Assembly (NCBI RefSeq): GCF_030294945.1
Contig: NZ_AP018448.1
Span: 4,216,001 to 4,280,000 of the forward strand
Reading direction: 5' to 3'
Source: Streptomyces graminofaciens
GTDB taxonomy: Bacteria > Actinomycetota > Actinomycetes > Streptomycetales > Streptomycetaceae
DNA: 64,000 nucleotides
A model generated the notes under the pieces. It worked only from the letters and a program-made list of their open reading frames with translations. It ran no database searches and had not been told where the DNA came from. The translations under genes and the position numbers were made by a program. Shown in pieces: positions 8,539-17,804 of the stretch; positions within the stretch are counted from its first letter, which is position 1; each line of letters starts with the position of its first letter.

Positions 8539-10716
8539 ATGTTTGAGGGGTTGGGGCGTTTCATTCACCAGAGGCGGAAGCCTCTACTGGTTCTGACGTT
8601 GCTGTTCGCCGTACTCGCCGGTGCCTACGGCGTCGGCGTCTTCGGCGACATGAAGCCCGGCGGATTCGAGGATCCGGGCTCGGAGAGCCGGAAGGCGGCG
8701 CGGCTGGCCGAGCAGGCCTTCCCACAACGAGCACCCGACGCGGTGATCGTCTACCGCGACGACGACCGGACGGTCGACGACGCGTCGTTCCGGGACGCGG
8801 TCGTCAAGCGCATGGAGTCGTTGCCGAAGTCCGAGGTCACCGGCTACGCGCACTTCTGGATGACCAAGATGCCGGAGCAGGTGAGCCGGGACCGGCACGC
8901 CACCTACGTCGCCATGAACCTCCGGGGCAGTGACGACAACGGCAAGGAGGAGTCGTACAAGGCGATCAAGGACAAGCTCGCGGTGCCGGGTCTGACGACC
9001 CTGCGCGGCGGGCCCGTCCCCACCGGCCACCAGGCCGGCGACGAGATCGGCAAGGACCTCGGCATGGCCGAGGGGCTGTCCTTCCCCGTGCTGTTCATCC
9101 TGCTGGTGGTCGTCTTCGGCGGCCTGGCCGCGGCCAGTCTGCCGCTGGTGGTCGGCGGTCTGTCGATCCTCGGTTCCATGGCCGTACTGCGGGTGATCGC
9201 ACAGATCACCGATGTCTCGGTGTTCGCCATGAGCCTGGTCACGGTCCTCGGCCTCGCGGTCGCCATCGACTACGGCCTGCTGATCGTGAGCCGCTACCGC
9301 GAGGAGCTGGAGCGCGGCCACGCCGGCGAGGAGGCCCTCGCACGCACGGTGGCCACCGCCGGGCGCACCGTGGTCATCTCCGGCATCACGGTCGCGGTGG
9401 CGCTGGCCGGCATGACCTTCTTCCCGTTCGGGTTCCTGAAGTCCATGGCGTACGGCGGTGTGGCCGCGGTCGTGCTGTCGGTGTTCTTCTCGCTGATCGC
9501 GCTGCCCGCCGCGCTCGCGGTGATGGGCCAGAAGGTCAACGCCCTGTCGCTGCGCCGCAAGAAGGCCGCCGCGCCGACCGGCCAGGGTGCCTGGTACCGG
9601 CTGGCGCACGGTCTGATGCGCCGCCCGGCCGTGGTGGGCCTCGGCACACTGGCAGTCCTCCTGGCTCTCGCGCTGCCGTTCCTGCGGATCGAGTTCGGCG
9701 CCAACGACGCACGGCAGCTGCCGAACAGCGCCGAAGGGCGCAAGGTGCACAACACCCTGGAGCGCGACTTCGACAGCGACGCCGCCAAGTCCATCGACGC
9801 GCTGCTGACGCTCAAGGGTGCCGCCACCTCCAAGGAGCAGGGCGCCGCTCTGCAGGCCTACGCCGAGAAGCTGGGCAGCACCAAGGGCGCGAAGGGCGCG
9901 CAGATCACCGGGGCCACGGGCAGGACGGCCCGCGTGTCGGTCACGTTCGAGGGCACCGCGGTCTCCACGGAGGCCCGCGACCTGGTGAACCGGCTCAAGG
10001 ACGTGCCCGCGCCGCCCGGTGCCAAGGTGTACCTCGGCGGTGAGACGGCGGTGTTCGACGACACGCTGGACGCGCTCGGCGGGGTGCTTCCGTGGATGCT
10101 GCTCTACATCGCGGTGGCGACGTACATCCTGCTGTTCCTCTCGTTCGGTTCGGTGCTGCTGCCGCTGAAGGCGATCGCGATGAACCTGCTGTCGCTGTCG
10201 GCGACCTTCGGTGTGCTGGTCTGGCTCTTCCAGGACGGCCATCTGCAGGACGTGCTGCGCTTCGACCCGACGGGCAGCATCGAGCCCAACATGCCGATCA
10301 TGCTGTTCGCGCTGATCTTCGGCCTCTCCATGGACTACGAGGTGTTCCTCGTGTCCCGGATCCGCGAGCAGTACGACCTGCTGGGCGACCCCACGGCCGC
10401 CGTGGCCACCGGGCTGCAGAGCATCGGGCGGCTGATCGCGAGCGCCGCGCTGCTGATGATCGTGCCGCTCGCGGCGATGGCGACCAGCGGTGTGCTGACC
10501 ATGAAGCTGTTCGGCGTCGGCATGGTGATCGCGATCCTGCTGGACGTGGCCGTGGTCCGCATCCTGCTGGTGCCGGCCGTCATGAAGCTGATGGGCAGGG
10601 CCGGTTGGTGGGCCCCGGGTCCGCTGGCCCGGTTCTACACCAAGTACGGCATCAAGGAGACCGACGGAGTGCCCGCGGCATCGGAATCGCCGGAGCGCGT
10701 CCCCGTCGCAGGCTGA
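8539..10716 (+). CDS. MMPL/RND-family membrane exporter
   Basis: A 725-residue pump of the MMPL family, which in actinobacteria exports lipids and lipid-like metabolites across the membrane by proton motive force. The layout is one TM segment (~15-35), an extracytoplasmic domain, five TMs (~170-350), a second extracytoplasmic domain and a C-terminal TM block (~530-690). The RND hallmark GLAVAIDYGLLIVSRYREE is at ~258-276 and its repeat FGLSMDYEVFLVSRIREQ in the second half. ATG 8539 after GGGAGACCC gives the usual MFEGLGRF start. An in-frame GTG at 8467, 11 nt after a strong GGAGGAGG, would add 24 residues and a TTA second codon. The family suits export of a long-chain lipid-like product. Confidence 0.94.
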   Translation: MFEGLGRFIHQRRKPLLVLTLLFAVLAGAYGVGVFGDMKPGGFEDPGSESRKAARLAEQAFPQRAPDAVIVYRDDDRTVDDASFRDAVVKRMESLPKSEVTGYAHFWMTKMPEQVSRDRHATYVAMNLRGSDDNGKEESYKAIKDKLAVPGLTTLRGGPVPTGHQAGDEIGKDLGMAEGLSFPVLFILLVVVFGGLAAASLPLVVGGLSILGSMAVLRVIAQITDVSVFAMSLVTVLGLAVAIDYGLLIVSRYREELERGHAGEEALARTVATAGRTVVISGITVAVALAGMTFFPFGFLKSMAYGGVAAVVLSVFFSLIALPAALAVMGQKVNALSLRRKKAAAPTGQGAWYRLAHGLMRRPAVVGLGTLAVLLALALPFLRIEFGANDARQLPNSAEGRKVHNTLERDFDSDAAKSIDALLTLKGAATSKEQGAALQAYAEKLGSTKGAKGAQITGATGRTARVSVTFEGTAVSTEARDLVNRLKDVPAPPGAKVYLGGETAVFDDTLDALGGVLPWMLLYIAVATYILLFLSFGSVLLPLKAIAMNLLSLSATFGVLVWLFQDGHLQDVLRFDPTGSIEPNMPIMLFALIFGLSMDYEVFLVSRIREQYDLLGDPTAAVATGLQSIGRLIASAALLMIVPLAAMATSGVLTMKLFGVGMVIAILLDVAVVRILLVPAVMKLMGRAGWWAPGPLARFYTKYGIKETDGVPAASESPERVPVAG

Positions 10717-10728
10717 CCTTCCCTCCGA

Positions 10729-10766
10729 GGGGCCGAAGTGCCGATCCCCCGCGGCACTTCGGCCCC
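10729..10766 (+). terminator. Terminator after the MMPL gene
   Basis: A perfect 15-bp stem GGGGCCGAAGTGCCG with an 8-nt loop, starting 13 bp after the stop codon. It separates the pump gene from the ABC transporter operon. Confidence 0.9.
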
Positions 10767-10862
10767 GCTCCATGCCGGCGGAACTGGAGCCCGGAACTCC
10801 GCTCGGACGCTCAACAACCCACTCCCGCAAGGGAATTCACCACTTGTCCCGCCCGCCGGTGC

Positions 10863-10893
10863 TTGACGTGCCGTGTCGGGCTTCCGCTACAGT
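10863..10893 (+). promoter_or_regulatory. Promoter of the ABC transporter operon
   Basis: A -35 element TTGACG (10863-10868) and -10 element TACAGT (10888-10893) are 19 bp apart. The expected transcription start is near 10900, just before the TetR operator. Confidence 0.6.
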
Positions 10894-10903
10894 CGTAACG
10901 TCT

Positions 10904-10920
10904 GTTAGACATCGTCTAAC
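10904..10920. promoter_or_regulatory. TetR operator copy 2, before the ABC transporter operon
   Basis: A perfect inverted repeat GTTAGAC-ATC-GTCTAAC. It sits 10 bp after the -10 hexamer, at the expected transcription start. Its 15-bp core matches the site at 8426-8440 apart from the 3-nt spacer. Confidence 0.78.
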
Positions 10921-10951
10921 AGCCGTCCAAGCCAAGGACCTGGAGGACCGG

Positions 10952-12790
10952 ATGGCCGCGGAAAAGGCCGCACTCGGCGCGATTCTCCGCCCGATCAAGG
11001 GAAGGCTGCGGTGGGCGATCGCGGCGCAGGCCGTTTCGGCGGCCGCGGGCGTCGTGCCCTTCATCGCCATCGCCGAACTGGGCCGGATACTGCTCGACGA
11101 CGGCCCCGACCGTGACGGTGACGCCTGGACCGTCACCGCGATCGGCGCCGGCGCCCTGCTGATCCGGCTGGTCTTCCTGCTGGCATCGGGCGCCGTCTCC
11201 CACTTCGCGGACAACGAACTCCAGCTGCACATCCGGCGCGGTCTCGTCGACCGCCTCGGCCGGGTGCCGCTGGGGTGGTTCTCGTCCCGCAACTCCGGCC
11301 AGGTGAAGAAGGCCGTGCAGGACGACGTGGAGGCGATGCACCATCTGATCGCCCACTCGATGCTCGACATGACCGCGGCGACCGTCGTCCCGGCGACCTC
11401 GCTGGCGTACCTGTTCTGGGTGGACTGGCGGATGACGCTGGTGACGATCACACCGCTGATCGTCGGGCTGTCGCTGTACAGCGCCACCATGGCCGGGATG
11501 TCCAAGCACCTGCCCGAGTACGACCGGGCGATGGGCCGGATCAACGGCAGCGCCGTCGAGTTCGTGCAGGGCATCGCGGTCGTCAAGACCTTCGGCCAGA
11601 CCCGCCGGGCGCACCGCGAGTTCGCCTCGGCGGCCGACGACTTCTCCTCGTTCTTCCGGTCCTGGGTCAAGTCGACCCAGAGCTCCAAGGCAGCCGCCGA
11701 GATCGTGCTGTCGCCGGTCGCGGGGCTCGTGGCCACGCTGGTCGGCGGCGCGCTGTTCGTCACCCAGGGCTGGCTCGACGCCGTGGACCTGCTCCCCTTC
11801 GCGCTCATCGGCGTCGGCCTGACCGCGCCGATCCTCTCGCTGTTCTACTCGAGCTACGACCTGCGCATCGCCAAGGGCGCCGCCGAACGCGTCACCGAGA
11901 TCCTCGACACCGAGGAGCTCCCGGTGCCGGACGACCCGAGCGTCCCGGTCGACAACCACGTCAGCTACCGGGGCGTGCGCTTCAGCTACGACGGCAAGCA
12001 GGACGCCGTCGCCGGCGTCGACCTGGAGCTCGCCCTGGGCACGGTCACCGCGCTGGTCGGACCGTCAGGCTCGGGCAAGAGCACCCTGGCCACGCTGCTG
12101 CCCCGGTTCGGGGACGTGACCGGCGGCGCGATCCGCATCGGGGGCGTCGACATCAGGGAGATGCCGCTCGAGGACCTGTACCGCCGGGTCGCGTTCGTCT
12201 TCCAGGACGTACGGCTGACCCAGGACACCGTCGCCGAGAACATCCGTATGGCGCGGCCCGACGCGAGTCTCGACGAGGTGCGCGCCGCGGCCCGGGCGGC
12301 CTGTGTCGACGACGTGATCGAGGCGCTGCCGCAGGGCTACGACTCGGTGATCGGGCAGGACGCACGGCTGTCCGGCGGTCAGGCGCAGCGCGTCTCGATC
12401 GCCCGCGCCCTGCTCGCGGACACCCCGGTGATCGTCCTCGACGAGGCCGCCGCCTACGCCGACCCGCACTCCGAGGCCGCCGTGCAGGACGCCCTGTCCG
12501 AGCTGACCCGGGGCAAGATCGTGCTGATGATCGCCCACCGCCTGTCCAGCGTCGTCGGCGCCGACCAGATCGCGGTGCTGGAGGACGGCAAGATCGTCGA
12601 GCGGGGCAGGCACGAGGAACTGGTCGCCGCGGACGGCAGGTACGCCCGCATGTGGCACGCCCACGAGCGCACGGCCCGGTGGCAGCCGCACGGCCCGGCG
12701 CCGGACAGCACGGCCCTGACGGACATCGCGGCCGCGTCGGCCACGAGCACCGCGAGCGTCGTGGGCACCGCGACAGGAGGCAACAGCTGA
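10952..12790 (+). CDS. ABC transporter, fused permease/ATPase half-transporter 1 (YbtP/IrtA-like)
   Basis: A 612-residue half-transporter. ATG at 10952 follows GGAGG and trims an unsupported 60-residue upstream extension. A six-helix membrane domain covers ~20-310 and the ATPase domain ~345-580. The ATPase has Walker A GPSGSGKST at ~370, signature LSGGQAQR, Walker B VIVLDEA and the H-loop IAHRL. It overlaps the next gene by one base (TGATG), so the two are translationally coupled and probably form a heterodimer. The family includes siderophore importers (YbtPQ, IrtAB) and drug exporters, so direction is uncertain. Regulation by the TetR operator at 10904-10920 is likely. Confidence 0.95.
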   Translation: MAAEKAALGAILRPIKGRLRWAIAAQAVSAAAGVVPFIAIAELGRILLDDGPDRDGDAWTVTAIGAGALLIRLVFLLASGAVSHFADNELQLHIRRGLVDRLGRVPLGWFSSRNSGQVKKAVQDDVEAMHHLIAHSMLDMTAATVVPATSLAYLFWVDWRMTLVTITPLIVGLSLYSATMAGMSKHLPEYDRAMGRINGSAVEFVQGIAVVKTFGQTRRAHREFASAADDFSSFFRSWVKSTQSSKAAAEIVLSPVAGLVATLVGGALFVTQGWLDAVDLLPFALIGVGLTAPILSLFYSSYDLRIAKGAAERVTEILDTEELPVPDDPSVPVDNHVSYRGVRFSYDGKQDAVAGVDLELALGTVTALVGPSGSGKSTLATLLPRFGDVTGGAIRIGGVDIREMPLEDLYRRVAFVFQDVRLTQDTVAENIRMARPDASLDEVRAAARAACVDDVIEALPQGYDSVIGQDARLSGGQAQRVSIARALLADTPVIVLDEAAAYADPHSEAAVQDALSELTRGKIVLMIAHRLSSVVGADQIAVLEDGKIVERGRHEELVAADGRYARMWHAHERTARWQPHGPAPDSTALTDIAAASATSTASVVGTATGGNS

Positions 12791-14529
12791 TGATCCGTCA
12801 ACTCATCGACGTGGTGGGCCCCGAGCACGCCCGGCCTCTGCGCAGGATGGTCACCGGTCTGGTGGTGGGCGCGGTGCTGCAGGGCATCGCCTTCGCCCTG
12901 CTCGTCCCGATCCTCCAGGCACTGCTCGGCTCCGACCCGGACGAGGTCTGGCCCTGGCTCTGGGCGATGCTCGGGGTGTCGGTGCTGTACTGCCTGGCCT
13001 ACTACGACAGCATGCGCACCGGCTTCGACGCGGGCGCGGCGCTCTCCAGGAGCCTGCACCACCGCATCGGCGACCGGGTGTCCTCGCTGCCGCTCGGCTG
13101 GTTCGCGCCGGAGCGGGTGGGTCAGCTGGGGCAGCTCGCCACCAAGAGCGTCATGGACATCATGGGTGTGCCGGCACATCTGCTGCGCCCCCTGGTGACC
13201 AGCTATGTCACGCCGGTGACGGTGGTCGCGCTGATGTATCTCTTCGACTGGCGCCTCGCGCTCGCCGCCACGCTCACCGTGCCGGTGATCGTCGCGGTCT
13301 ACCGGTGGAGCACCCGACTGACCCGCGCCGCCGACGAGGTCCGCACCGCCGCACACGCCGAGACGGGCGGCCGGGTGGTCGAGTTCGCCCAGCTCCAGCC
13401 GGTGCTGCGGGTGTTCGGCCGCAGTGGCGCGCACTCGGACACCCGGCTCGACGACGCGTTGCGCACGCAGACCGAGGCGTCCCGCCGCTCCCTGGTCACC
13501 GGGGTGCCGGGGCTGATCAGCTTCGCGCTGGTGATCCAGGCGGCGTTCACCGTCATCCTGGTCACCGGCACCTATCTGGCGCTGGACGGCAGCCTGGACG
13601 TCGCCAAGCTGCTGGCGATCCTGGTGCTCGCGGTGCGCTTCACCGAGCCGATCGCCGAGACCGCGGTGCTCGGCTCGACCCTGCGCACGGCCCGTTCGGC
13701 GCTCGACCGGGTCGCCGATCTGCTGGCGCAGCCCGTGCTGCCCCCCGCCGACGACCCGCGCGTGCCCGACGGCAACGACGTCGAGTTCCGTGAGGTCGAC
13801 TTCGGCTACGACGGCAAGCCGGTGCTCCACGACGTGTCCCTGACCCTGGCCGAGGGCACGATGACCGCGCTGGTCGGACCGTCCGGCTCCGGCAAGACCA
13901 CGATCGGCAAGCTGATCCCGCGGTTCTGGGACGTGGACTCGGGCGTGGTGCGCGTGGGCGGTGTGGACGTGCGGGACATCGAGCCGGAGGAGCTGATGTC
14001 CCGGATCTCGGTGGTGTTCCAGGACGTGTACCTCTTCGAGGGCACCATCGTGGACAACATCCGCGTCGGGCGCCCCACGGCGAGCGACGCCGAGGTCCGC
14101 GAGGCCGCGCGGCTCGCCCGGGTCGAGGAGATCGTGCACCGGCTGCCCGACGGCTGGGACACGAAGGTCGGCGAGGGCGGCGCACTGCTCTCCGGTGGTG
14201 AGCGCCAGCGGGTGTCGATCGCCCGCGCCATCCTCAAGGACGCGCCGATCGTGCTGCTCGACGAGGCCACCGCCTCGCTCGACCCGGAGAACGAGCAGGC
14301 GGTCCAGGACGCGCTGAGCGCCCTGACCGCCGGGCGCACTCTGCTCGTCATCGCCCACCGGCTGCAGACCGTGGCGGCAGCCGACCAGATCCTGTTCCTC
14401 GACGAGGGGAGGATCGTCGAGAACGGCACACACGCGCGTCTCGTCGCCGCCGGCGGCCGGTACGCGTCGTTCTGGGCCGAGCGCAGCAGGGCGGAGGGAT
14501 GGCGTCTCGCCCGACAGAACACCCGATGA
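12790..14529 (+). CDS. ABC transporter, fused permease/ATPase half-transporter 2 (YbtQ/IrtB-like)
   Basis: A 579-residue partner of the preceding half-transporter. It starts at ATG 12790 inside the upstream stop (TGATG). The membrane domain spans ~10-300 and the ATPase ~325-560, with Walker A GPSGSGKTT at ~363, signature LSGGERQR, Walker B IVLLDEA and IAHRL. Its glutamate and H-loop look intact, so both sites of the heterodimer may hydrolyse ATP. It ends the TetR-controlled transport block and is followed by a hairpin. Confidence 0.95.
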   Translation: MIRQLIDVVGPEHARPLRRMVTGLVVGAVLQGIAFALLVPILQALLGSDPDEVWPWLWAMLGVSVLYCLAYYDSMRTGFDAGAALSRSLHHRIGDRVSSLPLGWFAPERVGQLGQLATKSVMDIMGVPAHLLRPLVTSYVTPVTVVALMYLFDWRLALAATLTVPVIVAVYRWSTRLTRAADEVRTAAHAETGGRVVEFAQLQPVLRVFGRSGAHSDTRLDDALRTQTEASRRSLVTGVPGLISFALVIQAAFTVILVTGTYLALDGSLDVAKLLAILVLAVRFTEPIAETAVLGSTLRTARSALDRVADLLAQPVLPPADDPRVPDGNDVEFREVDFGYDGKPVLHDVSLTLAEGTMTALVGPSGSGKTTIGKLIPRFWDVDSGVVRVGGVDVRDIEPEELMSRISVVFQDVYLFEGTIVDNIRVGRPTASDAEVREAARLARVEEIVHRLPDGWDTKVGEGGALLSGGERQRVSIARAILKDAPIVLLDEATASLDPENEQAVQDALSALTAGRTLLVIAHRLQTVAAADQILFLDEGRIVENGTHARLVAAGGRYASFWAERSRAEGWRLARQNTR

Positions 14530-14934
14530 AAAGTCGCCTCGGGTAAGCAACCATTTCACCGTTCAACGAAAAGTTTCCAGCCGCCCCGGGGCGGCAACTC
14601 GCTCGGGCATAAAGAATTGCCGGTCGAAGTTGCCGCCCCGGACGTGAAGCCGGGTTCCGAATGGCCGCGTCACCAGGCATTTCAATAGATCGAAGCCCTG
14701 CGAAACAAATTCCAGATTCCCTTCCGTCGAGTTGTCCTATAATCATTCTTGACCGGGACTGGAGCGAACTTGCCGATCGACGGAGCGACTCCCCTGGGCA
14801 GTCGAGCATACGCCCAAGGATCGGTTCCTCTTCCTGCGGCAGGATTTTCACCGAACGGTCATGGGCAACCTCCCGATGAAATTCGGACATTGATCACTAC
14901 GTGTTGACATTATTCGAGCGGGGGTTTGAAGCGG
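14530..14934. other. AT-richer intergenic region before the LAL regulator
   Basis: These 405 bp contain no supported gene and are noticeably lower in GC than the neighbours. After the hairpin at 14586-14641, a TATAAT at 14738-14743 could be the -10 element of a promoter with a ~190-nt leader, although no good -35 element is visible at the right distance. A TTGACA at 14904-14909 is too close to the ATG at 14935 to serve the annotated start. Confidence 0.45.
14586..14641 (+). terminator. Terminator after the ABC transporter operon
   Basis: Inverted 14-nt arms CCGGGGCGGCAACT (14586-14599) and its complement (14628-14641) flank a 28-nt loop. The left arm also overlaps the 16-bp palindrome at 14580-14595. 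It lies 57 bp past the stop of the second half-transporter. Confidence 0.6.
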
Positions 14935-17739
14935 ATGTCAACGGATAATTCCTTTCACTGGCCAATAACCGCGCGTGAAAACGAACTGCGCGCCAGCAGA
15001 ACAGCCGTCGTGAGCGGCGGTGGCGCTTTACTGGTGGGCCCCACGGGCGTAGGCAAGAGCCGCCTGTTGTCCACCGCACTCCAACAGGCGGCCGACGAGG
15101 GCAGAATGGTCCTCTCGGTCGGCGGAGCGAGCTGGATCAGCGGAACCAGGGCTCGGGGATTCGGCTCGCTCGCCGAATGCCTCGGATCCCTCGATCCGTC
15201 CACTCTGGTGGGCAGCGCGTCCGACCGTCCCCTCGTGGGCATCGACGACGCCCACCTGGTCGACGCCGTCGCCGGCGACCGACTGCACCGGCTGGTCGCC
15301 GCCGGACGCCTCAGCGTCCTGGCCACCGCCCGGCAGGACGCGTCCGCACCGCCCGGAATAGACAAACTCTGGGTGGAGCGGCTCGTCGAACACATAGAGG
15401 TGGCGCCCTTCGACAGCACCGCACTGGGCAGCGTCCTGCACGCCCGGCTGGGCGGCCACATCGACACCTCGACGCTGGAGCGGCTGTGGGCCGCGACCCA
15501 CGGCAACGCCCTGATGCTGCGCGAACTCGTCGAGCACGCCCTGGAGGACGAGTCCCTGACCTGCGTCAACGGGACCTGGGTGTGGGGCGGTCTGACCGAG
15601 CGCCCGGGCAAGCGGCTCTCCGACGTCATCCGGGTCGGACTGCGCGATCTCAGCCACGACGAGCACGAACTGGTCCACATGCTCGCCGTCGCCGAGCCGC
15701 TGGAGGCCGAGATCGTCACCTCCTTCGGCCTCGCCAAGGCGGCCGAGTCGCTCGACCTGCGCGGCATCATCAGCGTCGAGCGCACCCGCGCCCGGGTCCG
15801 GCTGCGTCTCGCCATACCCCTCAGCCGGGTCGTGGTGGCGTCGCGGATGTCCGACCTCACCGCCCAGCGGCTGCGCCGTCAGGTCGCCGACGCGCTGGAA
15901 CGCACGGGTGCCCGCCGCGAGGACGACATCCTGCGCATCGTCTCGCTGCGCATGGAGGCCGGACTCGTCCCCGGGCGCGAACAGCTGCTCACCGCGGCCC
16001 GCACCGCGATCCGGCGCAAGGACAACACGCTTGCCGAGCGCCTGTGCCTGCTCGCGCTGCGGGACTCCCCCTCGGAGGCGGAGACGTCCTTGTTCGACCC
16101 GGTGCCGCAGTCGGCCCGGTACGGCGCGGGGCTGCGCCGGGTCCTGGCACGCGTCGGGAGCGACCCGGCGAACGCGACCGACTGTGTACGGGCGGCTCTG
16201 CTGCTCGGCCAGGTGCTCGTCGGCAAGGGCGACCACGAGGACGCCGAGACGGTCCTCGCCACGGCCCTGGACTCCGGTGTCGAGGTACCGCTCGACGAGT
16301 ACGTCGTCGCCACGCACGCCCGGGTGATCAACATGGCGTGGAGCCTCAGGCGCGTCGCCGACGCCGGCCGCGTGCTGGCCACCGCCATCGCGGCCATCGG
16401 CCCCGAGCACGCCGGGATGCTGCACGCCACCCGGGCCATGATCGCCGTACTCTCGGACCAGTTGCAGAGCGCGGTCGACATAGGGGACTCGGTGCTGTGC
16501 GACGAGTCCGCCGACCTGCCCGTCACCCAGACGCTGCTGCCGACGGTGACGTTCGCGCGGACCGAACTCGGCGATCCGGCGGGCGCCTTGGCGCTCCTGG
16601 ACCGCTACCGCGAGGTCTCCCTGGACTGGGACACCGACGCCATGCTCCTCGCCAACGCCGTCTCCGCGCGCTGCTCGTACCTCCTCGGCAACCTCAGGGG
16701 GGCCGCCGAGGAGCTCGACGCAATCCACCGCGACGCCGCCGACCGGCAGCCGGTGCTGATGCAGAGCGTCCTCGACCGGGCCCGGCTGCTGCGGCTGCTG
16801 GGGCAGCCCGAGCACGCGGTGATCCTGCTGCGGCAGTCGCTCGCGGTGGAGACGACGCACGAGTTCCCCGCGACCAAGGCCTGGCCGCTGGCCCAACTGG
16901 CGGGCGCGCTCGCCGAGTCGGGCCGCCACGCGGAGGCGCTGCGCACCCTGGTCGAGGTCCGCTCGGTGCGCAGCGAGATCCTCTCCTCCCCCATCGCGGA
17001 GGACGAGATCGAGTACGAGAGCGCTCTCGTACTCGCGCACACGGGCGACCACTCCGGGGCCGTCGCGCAGGCCCGGGAGGTCGTCGAGCGGGCCGGTGCC
17101 GCGGGCCGCCTGGTCCGGGCCGTGTTCGCGCTGCACCTCGCGGCGCGGATCACGGACGGCGCCGCGCTCCGTTTCCGCGACCAGGCCCTGCTGCTGGCGG
17201 CACGCAACACCGGTGGCATCGTCCGGGTGATCGCCGACCACGTCCGGGCGCTCGCCGACGGCGACGGCAACGCGCTGACCAAGGTGTCCGAGCAGTTCAG
17301 CGACATGGGCGCGCTGCCGCTCGCCGCGGAGGCCGCTGCCCTGGCGGTCCGTGCCCACCGGGCATCGGGGCAGCGCCGCAAGGGCCGGGAGGCGTGGGCC
17401 GCCTGCCGGGAGCTGCTGCGCGGCTGTGACTCCGGGCTGCCGCCGTGGACGGACCGGGAGAGTACACAGGAGCGGGACGTCGCGCCGCTCACCCCGCGCG
17501 AGCGGGAGGTCGCCGCGCTCGCCTCGACCGGCCTGTCCAACCGGGACATCGCCGATCGTCTGGTGGTCTCCGTCCGCACGGTCGAGAACCATCTGCACCG
17601 CATCTACCACAAGCTGGGCATCACCGCCCGCAGTGACCTCGGACGGGGTCTGGAAGCGGTGATCGCGCGCACGGAGAGCACCCCTCTCACGGCGCCGCTG
17701 CAGCTGATGCGGCCCGCCGGGGCGGAGCGGGTCGCCTGA
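14935..17739 (+). CDS. LAL-family LuxR transcriptional regulator with a TTA codon
   Basis: A 934-residue large ATP-binding LuxR-type regulator, typically a pathway-specific activator in Streptomyces clusters. The Walker A motif GPTGVGKS is at ~34-41 and a Walker B-like segment RPLVGIDDAH follows near 100. A long TPR-like helical middle comes next. The C-terminal LuxR HTH (LTPREREVAALASTGLSNRD to NHLHRIYHKLG) covers ~850-905. ATG 14935 is chosen over TTG 14926 because the GGGGG site is at proper distance. Residue 32 is TTA (15028-15030), predicting bldA-dependent translation. It is convergent with the thioester reductase operon. Confidence 0.94.
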   Translation: MSTDNSFHWPITARENELRASRTAVVSGGGALLVGPTGVGKSRLLSTALQQAADEGRMVLSVGGASWISGTRARGFGSLAECLGSLDPSTLVGSASDRPLVGIDDAHLVDAVAGDRLHRLVAAGRLSVLATARQDASAPPGIDKLWVERLVEHIEVAPFDSTALGSVLHARLGGHIDTSTLERLWAATHGNALMLRELVEHALEDESLTCVNGTWVWGGLTERPGKRLSDVIRVGLRDLSHDEHELVHMLAVAEPLEAEIVTSFGLAKAAESLDLRGIISVERTRARVRLRLAIPLSRVVVASRMSDLTAQRLRRQVADALERTGARREDDILRIVSLRMEAGLVPGREQLLTAARTAIRRKDNTLAERLCLLALRDSPSEAETSLFDPVPQSARYGAGLRRVLARVGSDPANATDCVRAALLLGQVLVGKGDHEDAETVLATALDSGVEVPLDEYVVATHARVINMAWSLRRVADAGRVLATAIAAIGPEHAGMLHATRAMIAVLSDQLQSAVDIGDSVLCDESADLPVTQTLLPTVTFARTELGDPAGALALLDRYREVSLDWDTDAMLLANAVSARCSYLLGNLRGAAEELDAIHRDAADRQPVLMQSVLDRARLLRLLGQPEHAVILLRQSLAVETTHEFPATKAWPLAQLAGALAESGRHAEALRTLVEVRSVRSEILSSPIAEDEIEYESALVLAHTGDHSGAVAQAREVVERAGAAGRLVRAVFALHLAARITDGAALRFRDQALLLAARNTGGIVRVIADHVRALADGDGNALTKVSEQFSDMGALPLAAEAAALAVRAHRASGQRRKGREAWAACRELLRGCDSGLPPWTDRESTQERDVAPLTPREREVAALASTGLSNRDIADRLVVSVRTVENHLHRIYHKLGITARSDLGRGLEAVIARTESTPLTAPLQLMRPAGAERVA

Positions 17740-17747
17740 CGCCCGTC

Positions 17748-17791
17748 ACGACGGTGCCCCCGCGAGGGATTCCTCGCGGGGGCACCGTCGT
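17748..17791. terminator. Bidirectional terminator between the LAL and thioester reductase genes
   Basis: A perfect 20-bp stem (17748-17767 with 17772-17791) and a 4-nt loop GATT sit between two convergent stop codons. Confidence 0.93.
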
Positions 17792-17804
17792 TCGGCTTGG
17801 GGGT

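Noticed and set aside
8584..10830. Long minus-strand frame opposite the MMPL gene
   Set aside because: It is His/Gln/Arg-rich with no domain; the plus strand encodes a complete MMPL protein with correct codon bias.
11275..12789. N-terminal extension of the second ABC half-transporter frame
   Set aside because: The open frame runs backwards through the first transporter gene out of frame; the protein-like part begins at ATG 12790.
15028..17610. Long minus-strand frame opposite the LAL regulator
   Set aside because: It is low-complexity and antisense to a clear LuxR-type protein with a proper HTH.
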